A stretch of 47,550 nt of DNA from Streptomyces exfoliatus (GCF_000725545.1 NZ_JNZP01000050.1:1-47550); one strand, 5' to 3'; counted from the stretch's first letter, positions 23,506 through 31,993 are shown. Program-made: numbers and translations. Notes: generated from the letters alone by a model not told the origin.

Positions 23506-24309
23506 TCAAGGGTCGCAGGAGCGGCACACACCTGCGAGACCACGGCACCGGAAGGCAGAGGAGTCCGCCGGACGGACATCGGTGGGCAGGGTGGCGAAGT
23601 GGGCCGTCATCTCGTTGAGCGCTGCCAGGAGGTCCTCTTCCTTCAGGTTCGGTTCTGCGCAGGCGAGTTCGGCAAGGATGTCACGCAGGTTCCGTGCGGA
23701 TACCCCCTGCCGCCAGGCCACTCGGCTGGCGCCTCCGTCGTTGGTCAGCACGATGGCCGTGCCGCCGGCTTTGATGACGTCGGCGGCGATGAGGATGCTC
23801 TCCTTCTCGCCGTGATGACGCTTCGCCCTGTCCGTATCGATCTGGTGCCACGTCGCACCCCGCCGCTCGGCCGCCGCACGATCGAGCTCCAGGAGTTGCT
23901 GCTGCACCGCAGCCTCCAGCGCGGCCGAGTCCTCGGAGGGCTCGAGCACGGTGATGGTCTTGTCGTCGAGCTTCTTGACGAGGCGGTCCGCGCAGGCCGC
24001 CATCAGCACCAGGTTCCGACGCGGACGGGCGACCTGCGGGATCCGCGCAACGTTGCGGATCTCTTCCTCGACCGCCGTGGCCACGGCCACACTCTCCCCG
24101 TAGAGCTTGAGGAACATCTCCAGGTACAGAGGCCGGTGAGCCAGGGCATAGAGGACGCCGGTGTCCACGAGGGCGGTGGTGACGGGCCGACGACGCCGTG
24201 GAAGCGACGAATCGACCGCGTACTGACGCACCGGCGGCAAGGGCGGCCGAGGGCGGAGGTTCGGGCCGCGTGGCAGCATCACCCGGGGCGTGGGTAGCGG
24301 CCTATCCAA
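23506..24309 (-). CDS. PIN-like domain protein (putative ribonuclease)
   Basis: Up to 267 residues. The PIN fold is indicated by an N-terminal ALVDTGVLYALAHRPLY (first acidic residue), AVATAVEEEIRNVAR (conserved glutamate), KRHHGEKESILIAADVIKAG (third acidic position, GExE-like) and AIVLTNDGGASRVAW (terminal TNDxG aspartate). A basic proline-rich N-terminal extension precedes the domain, so the true start is uncertain. The TTG at 24309 has GGGAGGG upstream; GTG 24231 and ATG 24279 are alternatives. It probably cleaves RNA, possibly as the toxin of a pair with ImmA/IrrE or in an operon with the upstream nuclease (96-base gap). Confidence 0.72.
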   Translation of the reverse strand: MDRPLPTPRVMLPRGPNLRPRPPLPPVRQYAVDSSLPRRRRPVTTALVDTGVLYALAHRPLYLEMFLKLYGESVAVATAVEEEIRNVARIPQVARPRRNLVLMAACADRLVKKLDDKTITVLEPSEDSAALEAAVQQQLLELDRAAAERRGATWHQIDTDRAKRHHGEKESILIAADVIKAGGTAIVLTNDGGASRVAWRQGVSARNLRDILAELACAEPNLKEEDLLAALNEMTAHFATLPTDVRPADSSAFRCRGLAGVCRSCDP

Positions 24310-24404
24310 CTACCCTCCCGTAACACACTCTTACAACCTGCCGACATGCTCCTCACCCAAGCCTAGCCCCCCGCCAGTCTGCCGTGCACGTGTTCTCCGT
24401 CGGG

Positions 24405-26042
24405 CTAGTCGGACAAGCCCGCCTGCAGGCCAGCACACGGCTCGTCATACACCTGCGGCTGTCCGTCGGCGTCACCGTGAGCGTCCGCGGCGTCGGGGCA
24501 CCACCGCCTGACGGGGCACCAGGTGCACTGAGACCCGGGCGACGAGGACCATGTGGCATCTCGAATCCAGGAGCTGGCCCGCTGGCGGACCTCGGCCCGC
24601 GCCATGCGGACCATGTCCTGATCGCGCTCCAGATCCCAGGTGAACACGCGTGCCCCCTCTGAAGTGATCACCTCCAGTTCGACGACGGGGAGCATTTCGG
24701 TTTCACCGAAGGCATCTTTCGCAGTAGAGGCGATATTCATCAGCCACGGGACCGGGAAGAAGCGGTCGAAGGCGTCGCTCTCGTCTGCGGGCATCTGAGT
24801 CGTGGTCTTCGTCTCGCGTACGAAAATCTGCCCGCTCGCTCCTCGATATACCAGATCGGGCTGAGAAGCAATCACAACGTCCGCGGTCCCGTCGTACCCG
24901 TAAACCGAGGGTTCGACGGCAACAACTTCGACGCCGTCGGCCAGAGGGCACAAACGAGCATGCGCAGCAAGGAATTCACGAGTCTTCGCATACTCTTCCG
25001 CCGTGAGGGTTCCCGTGAAGGCCCCAGCCTGTCCGAGAGGTGCGACGTCCTGCTCGGTACACCGCGTGCCGCGTGCGTGGGCTTGAGCGAGCCACCGGTG
25101 AATAATGCGGCCGCGGTCCGACGCCTCCGACGACATGCGGGCTGGCGGCAGCCTGCACACCGTTTCGAGGTACCAGCGGGCGGGGCATTTCAGGTAGAGC
25201 TCAAGGTCGGCGGCGCTCACCGAGCGGGTGTGCGTCCCCGGCCGTCGCTGGCCAAGGCAGCCTGAGAGATCCTCCAGACTCGGACAGCACCCTGCCAGCT
25301 TGCAGTCCTGACACGACTGGCCGGGCCGGTAGTCAGCGGCATCCAGCAACTTCTTGATGACAGGACGTCCATACGTCTCGTATCGCGTGCGAACCTCATC
25401 CGGCGTGGCTTCGAAGACGACCTCGGTGGAGCCGTCAAACAAGCCAGCCTCGACGATTCGGATCTTCACTGGCGGGATCCGCATCTTGGCCCCGGCAGCA
25501 GCGAAGGCGGCGACCGTCGCCCAGCGATCATGCTCTTCGGCGCTGCTGCGGGCCTTGTTCACGCGCAGTCGTCGGACCTCGCGGACTCCATCGACGCTGG
25601 AGTACAAAGGCGCCCAGACGGTGACCTCACGCCCCTGGCTTCCCACGGCAGGGTCGAAGGCAAAAAAACGCACTTCCTCGTACTGTGCCGCGAGTTCGTC
25701 GTGGGCGTCGAGGTACTGCTCCACCGCGTGTGCAATGTACCTCTCCACTCCCGGGTGAAGATCGGGGTACTGTGCCATCTGTTCCCGGAGGGCCTCCTGG
25801 AGGCCCTCCCAGGTGGCGATGCGCTCGTCGCGGTGAAGCGCGGCGATGACCTGCCGGGTCACTTTCAGCATGAACGGATCGTCGCCGTGGCGCCGCTCCC
25901 AGCCGGCCACAGTAAAGCGTCGGCGGACTTTGGCCGCCAAGAAGACACCGCACCGGGCAGCGTAGCTCTCCGCGTCAGAGGCCGACACCCGAAGGGCCCC
26001 TTGGTACTGGCTCAGCTGCTCTCGCGGGTCCTGGGTCGACAC
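24405..26042 (-). CDS. Tandem Cas4/AddB-like Fe-S PD-(D/E)XK nuclease
   Basis: A 545-residue protein. The C-terminal half is a Cas4/AddB-type nuclease: C286 in LYLKCPARWYLE, GRIIHRWL (311-318), D387 in YGYDGTADVV, E410 and K412 in FVRETKTTTQ, and a final cluster C506-C509-C515 (CTWCPVRRWC). This is the usual Fe-S arrangement of one early and three late cysteines. The N-terminal half repeats the plan in degenerate form (C31 in SYAARCGVFLAAKVR; C244, C247 and C252 in SCQDCKLAGCC) without a clear E-x-K. GTG 26042 is preceded by AGGGGGTG; ATG 26078 is an alternative. It is probably a DNA exonuclease or end-processing nuclease. Confidence 0.8.
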   Translation of the reverse strand: MSTQDPREQLSQYQGALRVSASDAESYAARCGVFLAAKVRRRFTVAGWERRHGDDPFMLKVTRQVIAALHRDERIATWEGLQEALREQMAQYPDLHPGVERYIAHAVEQYLDAHDELAAQYEEVRFFAFDPAVGSQGREVTVWAPLYSSVDGVREVRRLRVNKARSSAEEHDRWATVAAFAAAGAKMRIPPVKIRIVEAGLFDGSTEVVFEATPDEVRTRYETYGRPVIKKLLDAADYRPGQSCQDCKLAGCCPSLEDLSGCLGQRRPGTHTRSVSAADLELYLKCPARWYLETVCRLPPARMSSEASDRGRIIHRWLAQAHARGTRCTEQDVAPLGQAGAFTGTLTAEEYAKTREFLAAHARLCPLADGVEVVAVEPSVYGYDGTADVVIASQPDLVYRGASGQIFVRETKTTTQMPADESDAFDRFFPVPWLMNIASTAKDAFGETEMLPVVELEVITSEGARVFTWDLERDQDMVRMARAEVRQRASSWIRDATWSSSPGSQCTWCPVRRWCPDAADAHGDADGQPQVYDEPCAGLQAGLSD

Positions 26043-26080
26043 TGACCGCACCCCCTGTTGCGTCGGACCTGCAGGCATAC

Positions 26081-26100
26081 CTGCGAATGTCCGCAGTATA
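26081..26100 (-). promoter_or_regulatory. TATACT -10 with overlapping palindrome
   Basis: On the minus strand TATACT (26095-26100) is a near-perfect -10 for the Fe-S nuclease gene. The palindrome CTGCG-AATGTC-CGCAG (26081-26096) covers the expected transcription start, a typical repressor position. No clear -35 is seen. Confidence 0.5.
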
Positions 26101-26129
26101 GGACCGACACGAGCATAGGCCTTTCGTAT

Positions 26130-26158
26130 TTGACAGCAGCAACTTCATTGGCTAACGA
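26130..26158 (+). promoter_or_regulatory. Near-consensus promoter facing the second HNH gene
   Basis: TTGACA (26130-26135) is followed after 17 bases by TAACGA (26153-26158). This is the best sigma-70-type -35 in the window. It points into the HNH copy whose signal peptide is frameshifted. Confidence 0.6.
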
Positions 26159-26176
26159 GCTCGTGCACGGTAAGCG

Positions 26177-26836
26177 GTGAGACGTCGGGCTCCTCGCCCT
26201 GGCGCCGATCGCCCTGCCGTACACGGCCGCCGCGGCCCCGGTGGCGCCGGCCGGTGCGGAGGTGCTCAACTGGTCGACGCCGTCGAGCAGATCCCCCTCG
26301 CCGACGAGGCGCGCGCCGGATACAGCCGCGATGCGTTCAAGCACTGGAACACCGGCCTCGATCCCGCCGACGGCTGCAACACCCGCGCCGAGGTCCTCCA
26401 GGCAAAAGCGGTCCAAGCGCCGACCATGGCTGCCAGCTGCAAGCTGTCCGGCGGCCTGTGGAAGAGCTATTACAACGGCCAGGAGGTCAACGACCCCGCC
26501 AAACTCGACATCGACCACATGGTGCCCCTCGCCGAGGCCTGGGATTCGGGAGCGTCCGCCTGGACGCCGGCCCGGCGCGAGGCATACGCGAACGACCAGG
26601 ACGCCAGCTCGTCCCTCGTCGCGATGACCGCACGCTCCAACCGTCAGAAGGCCGACCAGGACCCCCGCGACTGGATGCCGCCGCTCCCCAGCGCGCACTG
26701 TCGCTACATCTCCGAATGGGTCGGCACCAAGCTCCGCTGGAATCTGGCCGCCGACAACGCCGAGATGGACGCCCTCGCCGTCTTCGCCCACGGCGACTGC
26801 GCGAAGACCGCCGTCATCTTCACCCCCGCCCCGTAA
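26177..26836 (+). pseudogene. Second HNH nuclease copy with ruined signal peptide
   Basis: From about 26270 the frame closely follows the secreted HNH nuclease at 11.5 kb (AVEQIPLADEARAGYSRDAF, HWNTGLDPADGCNTRAEVL, LDIDHMVPLAEAWDSGASAW, REAYANDQ), including the catalytic DH and the cysteines. The signal peptide (GLLALAPIALPYTAAAAPVA) is readable only in a different frame, has no start codon, and joins the mature part through a frameshift near 26268. The in-frame GTG at 26177 gives an arginine-rich, non-signal leader. If expressed, the product would stay inside the cell and could be harmful, so I call it a pseudogene, although the domain itself is intact. Confidence 0.7.
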
Positions 26837-27325
26837 CACCCGGTCGACCTGCAGGTCCTGACGCGTTGCCCTCCCCTCCGGGTGCTCCTGCCGGTCGTCG
26901 GCCTCGTGGGCGTCGGCGACGGCCGCGCGCTTGCATCTGTCGCAAAGGTGCGGATGGGGGTCCTTCGGGACTCCCCAGTCCGTCGCCTGTGCAGCCTCCC
27001 AGCGGGCGTCGGTGAACTTCGCCCCGCAGCCGGTGCAGACAGGACGGCGGGCCTCGCGTTCGGCTGCCTGCTTCGCGGCCTGCTCCCGGGCTGCCCGCCG
27101 TACCTGTGCCTGGTACTGCGCCTGGCGGGCCTTGGACTCCTCTTCCTCGCGGACGTCGGCGACTTCGCGGCGCGGGTTGCCGATCGCCTCAAGGAACGGC
27201 TGCGGATGGTCTCGGCCGAAACGGAGGAACACTGGCTGGCCGGACCGTGCTGGCGCAGCTGGTTCAAACCGGTCGCAATGATCGGGATCTTCCGGTCCTA
27301 GAGACGGTGGCCGCCGCGCCAACAC
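26837..27325 (-). CDS. Zinc-finger protein, probably missing its natural stop
   Basis: Starting at GTG 27325, about 150 residues look real. They include REEEESKARQAQYQAQVRRA, a basic coiled-coil stretch, followed by PVCTGCGAKFTDARWEAAQA and HPHLCDRCKRAAVADAH. The two CxxC pairs form a zinc ribbon about 30 residues apart. Beyond about 26850 the frame stays open to 26012, but that part is the antisense of the HNH gene and is not protein-like, so the original end has probably been lost at a recombination junction. The left coordinate given is therefore where credible sequence ends, not a stop codon. Function unknown; such proteins are common on actinobacterial phages and plasmids. Confidence 0.4.
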
Positions 27326-27349
27326 CTCACGAACCGCCCTCTGAAACGA

Positions 27350-27919
27350 TCAGTTAGAGCGCCCTGCCCCTGAGAGCTTCAGCGCGAAGGCGAACAGGAC
27401 AACTGCGACCAGCCACGCAGCCAGGCTTTCGGCAGGGTAGAGAGGAAGGGCCCACCAGACGTGGGAGGGGTGGCCCCCGGGTTGGTAGGCGCGACCAAGG
27501 ATGAGGTTGAAGATGAGCAGCAGCAACCCTGATGCTGCTGCCGTCGCCTCGTTGGCGAGGCGACGTGTGAGAAGGGCGATAGCGAGAAGGAGGGTGACGT
27601 TTCGGGCGACGTCCATTCCCACCACTAGCCCGGCCGCGTGCGTAAGCACCACGGTGAGGATGAGGGCGCCATTGTCGTACAGGCGGACGTGAGCTACCGC
27701 TGTGCTCTCGGCTTCGCGTAGTTGTCGTTCGAGGCAGTACATGACGGCGACGACGATCAGAACTGGGGTGAAGTAGGTCAGACGTGCCCCGACCATGCCG
27801 CCGACGAGACTGGGAACAGGAATCTCGCTCGTCCCCACAGACCCGCACATCAAGACGAGCACGGCGAGTGCGATGGGAATGACCCACCAGCGGCGTACGG
27901 CGATTATGTAGCGGCTCAT
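27350..27919 (-). CDS. Polytopic membrane protein of an ABC operon
   Basis: A 189-residue protein with about five to six hydrophobic helices (WVIPIALAVLVLMCGSVG, YFTPVLIVVAVMYCLE, NGALILTVVLTHAAGLVVG, VTLLLAIALLT, AAASGLLLLIFNLILG, LAAWLVAVVLFAFAL). The ATG overlaps the stop of the upstream permease gene (ATGA), indicating translational coupling. It is the last gene of the ABC transporter operon and probably forms part of the membrane channel or acts as an accessory subunit. Confidence 0.78.
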   Translation of the reverse strand: MSRYIIAVRRWWVIPIALAVLVLMCGSVGTSEIPVPSLVGGMVGARLTYFTPVLIVVAVMYCLERQLREAESTAVAHVRLYDNGALILTVVLTHAAGLVVGMDVARNVTLLLAIALLTRRLANEATAAASGLLLLIFNLILGRAYQPGGHPSHVWWALPLYPAESLAAWLVAVVLFAFALKLSGAGRSN

Positions 27920-29169
27920 GGCATGACCCGCACGCAGTGCTTCTGGCTCACGGCTGCTGTGTTGAACCATCTGGCCTGCTCTTGGACCGATAGACCGCGG
28001 ACCTTCTGGAGCGCTGCCCAGTCTGCAGGGAGCATTCCCTGCCGTATGACTTCCTCGTTCAGTCCCATCGCCAGGGCGGCCCAAGCGGCGGCGGGCGAGC
28101 CCGGCTGTCGGCAGTCGGTCACGCCAGCGAGCGAGGCCGCCCCGGCTACTGCCGACTCCGCCAAATCCGCCGTGTATTGGGCACGGTCGCCCCCGCCGTG
28201 AAGGGAGGGCAACGACCAGTACAGCGGCCACGTTCCTGGCTTGAGTGGAATCTCTGGGGAGGTGACGCGCAGTTCTTGAGGAACGGGTATCCCGGCAGCC
28301 TTCAGTCTGTCTATCGGAGTGAGTGCATCCCGCCGCAATTGCTCGGCATAGGGTTTGTACTCCGGGGGCACGCACACCCTCGGTACTTGTCCGGTACAGG
28401 CCATGGCGATGTTGCGGGGATTTGTCGGGGGCCGGTACCCCCAATCGCTCACCAAACTATGGCCTGCTGTGAACGTGGCCGCGGCTACCAGGACGCTGGC
28501 TGCTGCGGTCCAGGGGCGCTGGCGCACGCCGGCCAAGGTCCAGAAAGCGAGGGCGAGGCCGGCGACAATGAGCCATGGCACTACAAACACGGCGGGCTCG
28601 CGCACGTCGGTGACGGTGGATGTTCCGTCGATGAAACCGCCCAGGTGTCGCAGCCAGGGGTTGGCTATCGCGTGCGGCATGGATAGCCAGGCCCAACAGC
28701 TGATCCCAACGACGGGGGCCGCAATGCTCCTGGGCAGGATGAGCCCTAGACACCAGCCGATGATGAGCCAGCCGAAGGGAAGTACGACCAGATGCACCGC
28801 GGCGAGCCACCCGGCTCCGCCAGGCCACACACCTACCGCTCTGCGGGCCATCACGAGCGCCCCGGCGATGAGGACGAGGTGCAGGGTCAAGACCGGTGCA
28901 GCGGCCCGCAAGAGCTGTTCTGGGAGCCAACGCGCGCTGGTGGTTCGCATGGCTCCCAGCTGGCGGTGGCGGCCCGCTTCCCACGCAGCAGCCCCGGCCA
29001 CCGCCGGGGCGATGATCGCCATGGCGAAGGCGGCAAGCTCACCGGATTGCACGCCGTATCCCGATGGCGCAGTGTAGGTGACATCGTCGATGTACAAACC
29101 GACGTAGAACAAGGCGGGTAGGGCCAGCCACGGTGCAGCCGAGGCCCGGAGATTCGCCCAGGTGATCAT
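27916..29169 (-). CDS. ABC-type permease with extracytoplasmic domain (DUF7224-like)
   Basis: A 417-residue protein. Six to seven transmembrane helices occupy residues about 10-265 (WLALPALFYVGLYIDDVTYT, LAAFAMAIIAPAVAGAAAWE, LTLHLVLIAGALVM, LVVLPFGWLIIGWCLGLILP, FVVPWLIVAGLALAFWTLAG). A C-terminal domain of about 150 residues follows (CTGQVPRVCVPPEYKPYAEQ, and a segment with helices up to KHCVRVMP), containing paired cysteines, so it is probably outside the membrane. The start ATG overlaps the end of the ATPase gene and its stop overlaps the next start. Coupling to the ATPase supports an ABC exporter role; the substrate is unknown. Confidence 0.8.
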   Translation of the reverse strand: MITWANLRASAAPWLALPALFYVGLYIDDVTYTAPSGYGVQSGELAAFAMAIIAPAVAGAAAWEAGRHRQLGAMRTTSARWLPEQLLRAAAPVLTLHLVLIAGALVMARRAVGVWPGGAGWLAAVHLVVLPFGWLIIGWCLGLILPRSIAAPVVGISCWAWLSMPHAIANPWLRHLGGFIDGTSTVTDVREPAVFVVPWLIVAGLALAFWTLAGVRQRPWTAAASVLVAAATFTAGHSLVSDWGYRPPTNPRNIAMACTGQVPRVCVPPEYKPYAEQLRRDALTPIDRLKAAGIPVPQELRVTSPEIPLKPGTWPLYWSLPSLHGGGDRAQYTADLAESAVAGAASLAGVTDCRQPGSPAAAWAALAMGLNEEVIRQGMLPADWAALQKVRGLSVQEQARWFNTAAVSQKHCVRVMP

Positions 29170-29912
29170 TCGGTCGCCTCCAGCAGCGACGCGTAGGCGC
29201 TCTCCAGACGTCGGCCCGGCGCGCAGTCCGGTTGGGCGTGGGCGGCGAACTCCTCAACCGCCCCCTTGAACCTCGGTCGGCCCGCTTCGAGGACCACGAC
29301 CTCGTCGAAAGCCTGGTCGAGGTCGCCGATGTCGTGGGTGGAGACGATCACATGAACGGTGCCACGCAACGAGATCAGCAAGTCGAGAAACCTGCGCCGC
29401 TGGTGGGGGTCTAGCCCTACGGTGGGTTCGTCGAGGAGTAGCAACTCCGCGTTATGGACGAGTGCTTGTGCGATAGCGATCCGCTGTTGCTGGCCTCCGG
29501 ATAGCGTCTTAATCTTATCGTTGATCTTGTCGCTGAGCCCGACTCGTTCAATTGCTTCCGGCGCGGCGCGCCAAGCGTCACGTTCCCGCATGCCCTTTAG
29601 CCAGCCGATATACGCCACGTGCTCTCTGCATGTCAGTCCGGGCAGGAATCCAGGGCGCTGCGGCAGCCAGGACACCCTGTGCCGGTAGTTCCGCATGTGT
29701 TTCCGGTTGGCCGGGTCAAGCCTTCCGTAGCGGACGAGCCCTGCCTGCGGCTGCGAGGCACTAGCGCCGAGAGAGAGCAGAGTGCTCTTGCCAGCGCCGT
29801 TGGGTCCGAGGAGCACAGTATGGCCCGGTGAAAACTCCAGGTCGAGCTGGTTAAGGACTGGGCGTGATGTGCGGGGATAACGGAAGGTGCAGGACTGGTA
29901 GTGCAAGGGCAT
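29166..29912 (-). CDS. ABC transporter ATP-binding protein
   Basis: A 248-residue ATPase with all standard motifs: Walker A GPNGAGKST (36-44), Q-loop in SWLPQRPGF, signature LSGGQQQR (137-144), Walker B LLLLDEPTVG (157-166) and the switch histidine in VIVSTHDIGD. Length and order are normal for the bacterial exporter-type subfamily (similar to CcmA/NatA ATPases). It overlaps the permease start by four bases and powers transport through the two following membrane proteins. Regulation is probably shared with the secreted-protein gene upstream. Confidence 0.92.
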   Translation of the reverse strand: MPLHYQSCTFRYPRTSRPVLNQLDLEFSPGHTVLLGPNGAGKSTLLSLGASASQPQAGLVRYGRLDPANRKHMRNYRHRVSWLPQRPGFLPGLTCREHVAYIGWLKGMRERDAWRAAPEAIERVGLSDKINDKIKTLSGGQQQRIAIAQALVHNAELLLLDEPTVGLDPHQRRRFLDLLISLRGTVHVIVSTHDIGDLDQAFDEVVVLEAGRPRFKGAVEEFAAHAQPDCAPGRRLESAYASLLEATE

Positions 29913-29989
29913 CGGTGGTACCTCGGCGCCGGAGCGGGACTCCTCCGGCTACGCCGACATGGGGTGGGCGCAACCGGAGGAGCAGAGTT

Positions 29990-30421
29990 TTAGTAGGACA
30001 CGGTAAGGGACTTGACCCAGGTACGGACGCCCGTAGCACCGTCGTTGACGACGAAGTAGTAGTCGCCGGCGCCGTGATCAGACCATGTGCCGGTGGAGGT
30101 GGAGGTGCTGCTGGCGTGGCACTGCGTGAAACTCGCCCTCACGTAGTACGGGTCGGGCCCGAAGGTGTCCTTGCGCAGGGTGACATTGGTGACCGAGGTG
30201 CTGCCGTCGGTGCTGCAGCCGGTGAACTTGATCGTGGTGGAGCCACCGGTGTCATACCAGCGACGGGATTCGTAGCCCGGAATGACGCCCGTAAGCGAGC
30301 CGGACCAGCTGGCGGCGTGGGCGGGCGCGGTAAGGAGGCCGAGTACAGCGGCGGCACCAAGGCCAACAGTGCCTATTCGCCGACCAGACTCACGCAGGGT
30401 GATGAGACGTGTAGATCTCAC
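29990..30421 (-). CDS. Small secreted protein preceding the ABC operon
   Basis: A 143-residue protein. GTG 30421 has a strong site (AAGGGGGGAAACCC before it) and starts a signal peptide (GTVGLGAAAVLGLLTAPAHA), with cleavage near residue 37. The mature part is about 105 residues of beta-rich, Thr/Ser/Gly-rich sequence (SWSGSLTGVIPGYESRRWYD, TIKFTGCSTDGSTSVTNVTL) with two cysteines (FTGC, TQCHA). It resembles secreted carbohydrate-binding or cell-surface proteins, but I cannot name a family. It is 77 bases upstream of the ABC genes on the same strand and is likely co-transcribed with them; it may be the transporter's substrate-side partner. Confidence 0.78.
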   Translation of the reverse strand: MRSTRLITLRESGRRIGTVGLGAAAVLGLLTAPAHAASWSGSLTGVIPGYESRRWYDTGGSTTIKFTGCSTDGSTSVTNVTLRKDTFGPDPYYVRASFTQCHASSTSTSTGTWSDHGAGDYYFVVNDGATGVRTWVKSLTVSY

Positions 30422-30771
30422 GGGTTTCCCCCCTTGGGAAGTTGAAAAAGACAACCGTGACCGTAAGTAAGGGACGGCGTTTGATCAACGATCAGTGATG
30501 TTTAGGCCATGAGTTCGTCACATCAACATGTTGGATGGCTGAGAGTCCTCCAGACCTGCGTCGACGTGCGGTCATTGGGCGTGCCTTGTGGCGAAGTCGG
30601 TGACGCCGTCACGATGGGGCATTTGGACCCAGAGGTGGGTAGTGACCTCACTGCGGCGACAGGTCCGACAGCGCATTTATCGGCGTAGGCGAGACCCTGC
30701 GGGGTGCGCAAGAGGACTTGCTGCTCCAGCAGCCTGTCCGGCACCCGGACGGCAGTGGTTGGTTCTATGGA
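30422..30771. other. Upstream region of the secreted-protein operon
   Basis: No gene is supported. The AT-rich part at 30440-30530 (GACAACCGTGACCGTAAG; TTTGATCAACGATCAGTGAT) is a likely promoter region for the minus-strand operon. It includes a short palindrome, TGATCAACGATCA. The rest has no clear feature. Confidence 0.35.
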
Positions 30772-31051
30772 TCAGAAACTCATGGGGTCCTCGTCCAGGA
30801 CGTAGCGGACGGGTGGGCCGCCGAAGTAGCCGCGGACGATGTGCGGCTGACCCGCCGGCGGAAGAAGCGGCGTGTCTCGGCGGCGAGTTCGGCCTGATTC
30901 CGGGCGCGGTGCTGCCGGGGCTGAACGCCTTGTCCCGGACCTTTGCATCGGCTGAAGCCATACCGAGCAGCCATCCCGGCACATCGTCTGCAGGACCGTA
31001 GGCGTGCCCCATGGAGGCGCCCAGTCGATACGCTCCAAGTCATTGGTCATG
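30772..31051 (-). pseudogene. Frameshifted remnant of a repeat (HEAT-like) protein
   Basis: ATG 31051 starts MTNDLERIDWA. The frame then shifts, and the protein continues as MGHAYGPADDVPGWLLGMAS and ADAKVRDKAF. This is a typical beginning of a Streptomyces protein with HEAT/armadillo-like repeats. The following part changes frame again, and the last protein-like segment (HIVRGYFGGPPVRYVLDEDP) may come from the end of a different gene. At least two frameshifts make it non-functional. Confidence 0.45.
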
Positions 31052-31411
31052 ACCGGCACTATGCCGGGCAGCACCGACACCCCCTGACAGCACTGTGCCC
31101 CCCGCACCGCAGTACGGGGGCAAGGGGGCGCTCCAACGACCAGTCGGCTCACCTATCCACGATCCCAGTAGCGGGCCTCAGTCGCCGATCCGCTGCTCCC
31201 CTACGCGGATGACCCAGACGAACGACACCGCGCACCGCGGCCTTGACGGGACCAGGTGAGGAGTCAGTCGCCTTCGACCCACGCGAGACGAGCGTTCCAA
31301 TGACGGCGGGATGTATCTGTCTGCGCTTCGTCGCGCATCCCGGCCTCGCGCGGCTCCGTCGTCGACCGGACGCTGGGTCGCCCCCGCCCCCGTACGCCGA
31401 GAGGGGCGTGG
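31052..31411. other. No supported gene
   Basis: Short frames on both strands have no recognisable sequence. A likely remnant region between the HEAT-like remnant and the following hypothetical gene. Confidence 0.35.
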
Positions 31412-31993
31412 TCACAGGTCCATGTGCTCGTAGTGCCGCAAGAGGGAGCTGGCGGCCTGCTCGGTCATACCAAGCACCTCGGCGACCCGAGCGAGAGGGA
31501 GCTGTTCGCTGCTGGTGACGATCCTGGTAGCGAGGGGGCCGAAGACCGCGACGGTCGCCTTCAGCTCACCAGCCGCCTTCACCACGGTGAGCGGATCGTC
31601 GTCGACGAGCTCGTCCAGGCGCTCGTGCAACCGCCGCAGCAGACCGGCCAGGTCCTCGGGGAGCGGCACCGCACGTGCGGCGACCTCATCCAGGTGGCTC
31701 CCCCAGTCCCGCTCGGGCCCGGAGGTGTCGTAGGCGTCGACGTCGTCGCGGTCGACCTGCTGCCAGTCGATCGGGAACGTCCGCTCGCCGCGCCATCCGC
31801 ATGCGCACCTGCCCCGCATCGTCGTCGCCATCGGCCTGCGCACCGCTCCGTCGTACACCCACCAGTCGGTGAAGCTGGGGACATGGCCACTGCTGCCCAT
31901 GTCGATGTAGACCGGGCCCGGCTCGCTGCCATCGGCCAGCAACACCCCGACCCCACCCACATGCGAGTCGAACCCATCACGCTTCCAGGACAC
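31412..31993 (-). CDS. Hypothetical protein with C-terminal helix-turn-helix
   Basis: A 193-residue protein. GTG 31993 (SWKRDGFDSHVGGVGVLLAD) is supported by GAGGAGGTGG eight bases upstream; the frame is open further upstream but not protein-like. The N-terminal half has strands and a cysteine pair in MRGRCACGWRGERTFPIDWQ. A helical linker follows (LAGLLRRLHERLDELVDDDP). The C-terminal segment LPLARVAEVLGMTEQAASSL looks like a sigma-4/HTH recognition motif. The family recurs in Streptomyces. It could be a regulator reading a metal or small ligand through the cysteine motif; this is inference. Confidence 0.7.
   Translation of the reverse strand: MSWKRDGFDSHVGGVGVLLADGSEPGPVYIDMGSSGHVPSFTDWWVYDGAVRRPMATTMRGRCACGWRGERTFPIDWQQVDRDDVDAYDTSGPERDWGSHLDEVAARAVPLPEDLAGLLRRLHERLDELVDDDPLTVVKAAGELKATVAVFGPLATRIVTSSEQLPLARVAEVLGMTEQAASSLLRHYEHMDL

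Noticed and set aside
26012..26836. C-terminal two-thirds of the minus-strand zinc-finger frame
   Set aside because: It is the antisense of the second HNH copy and not protein-like, although the frame is open.
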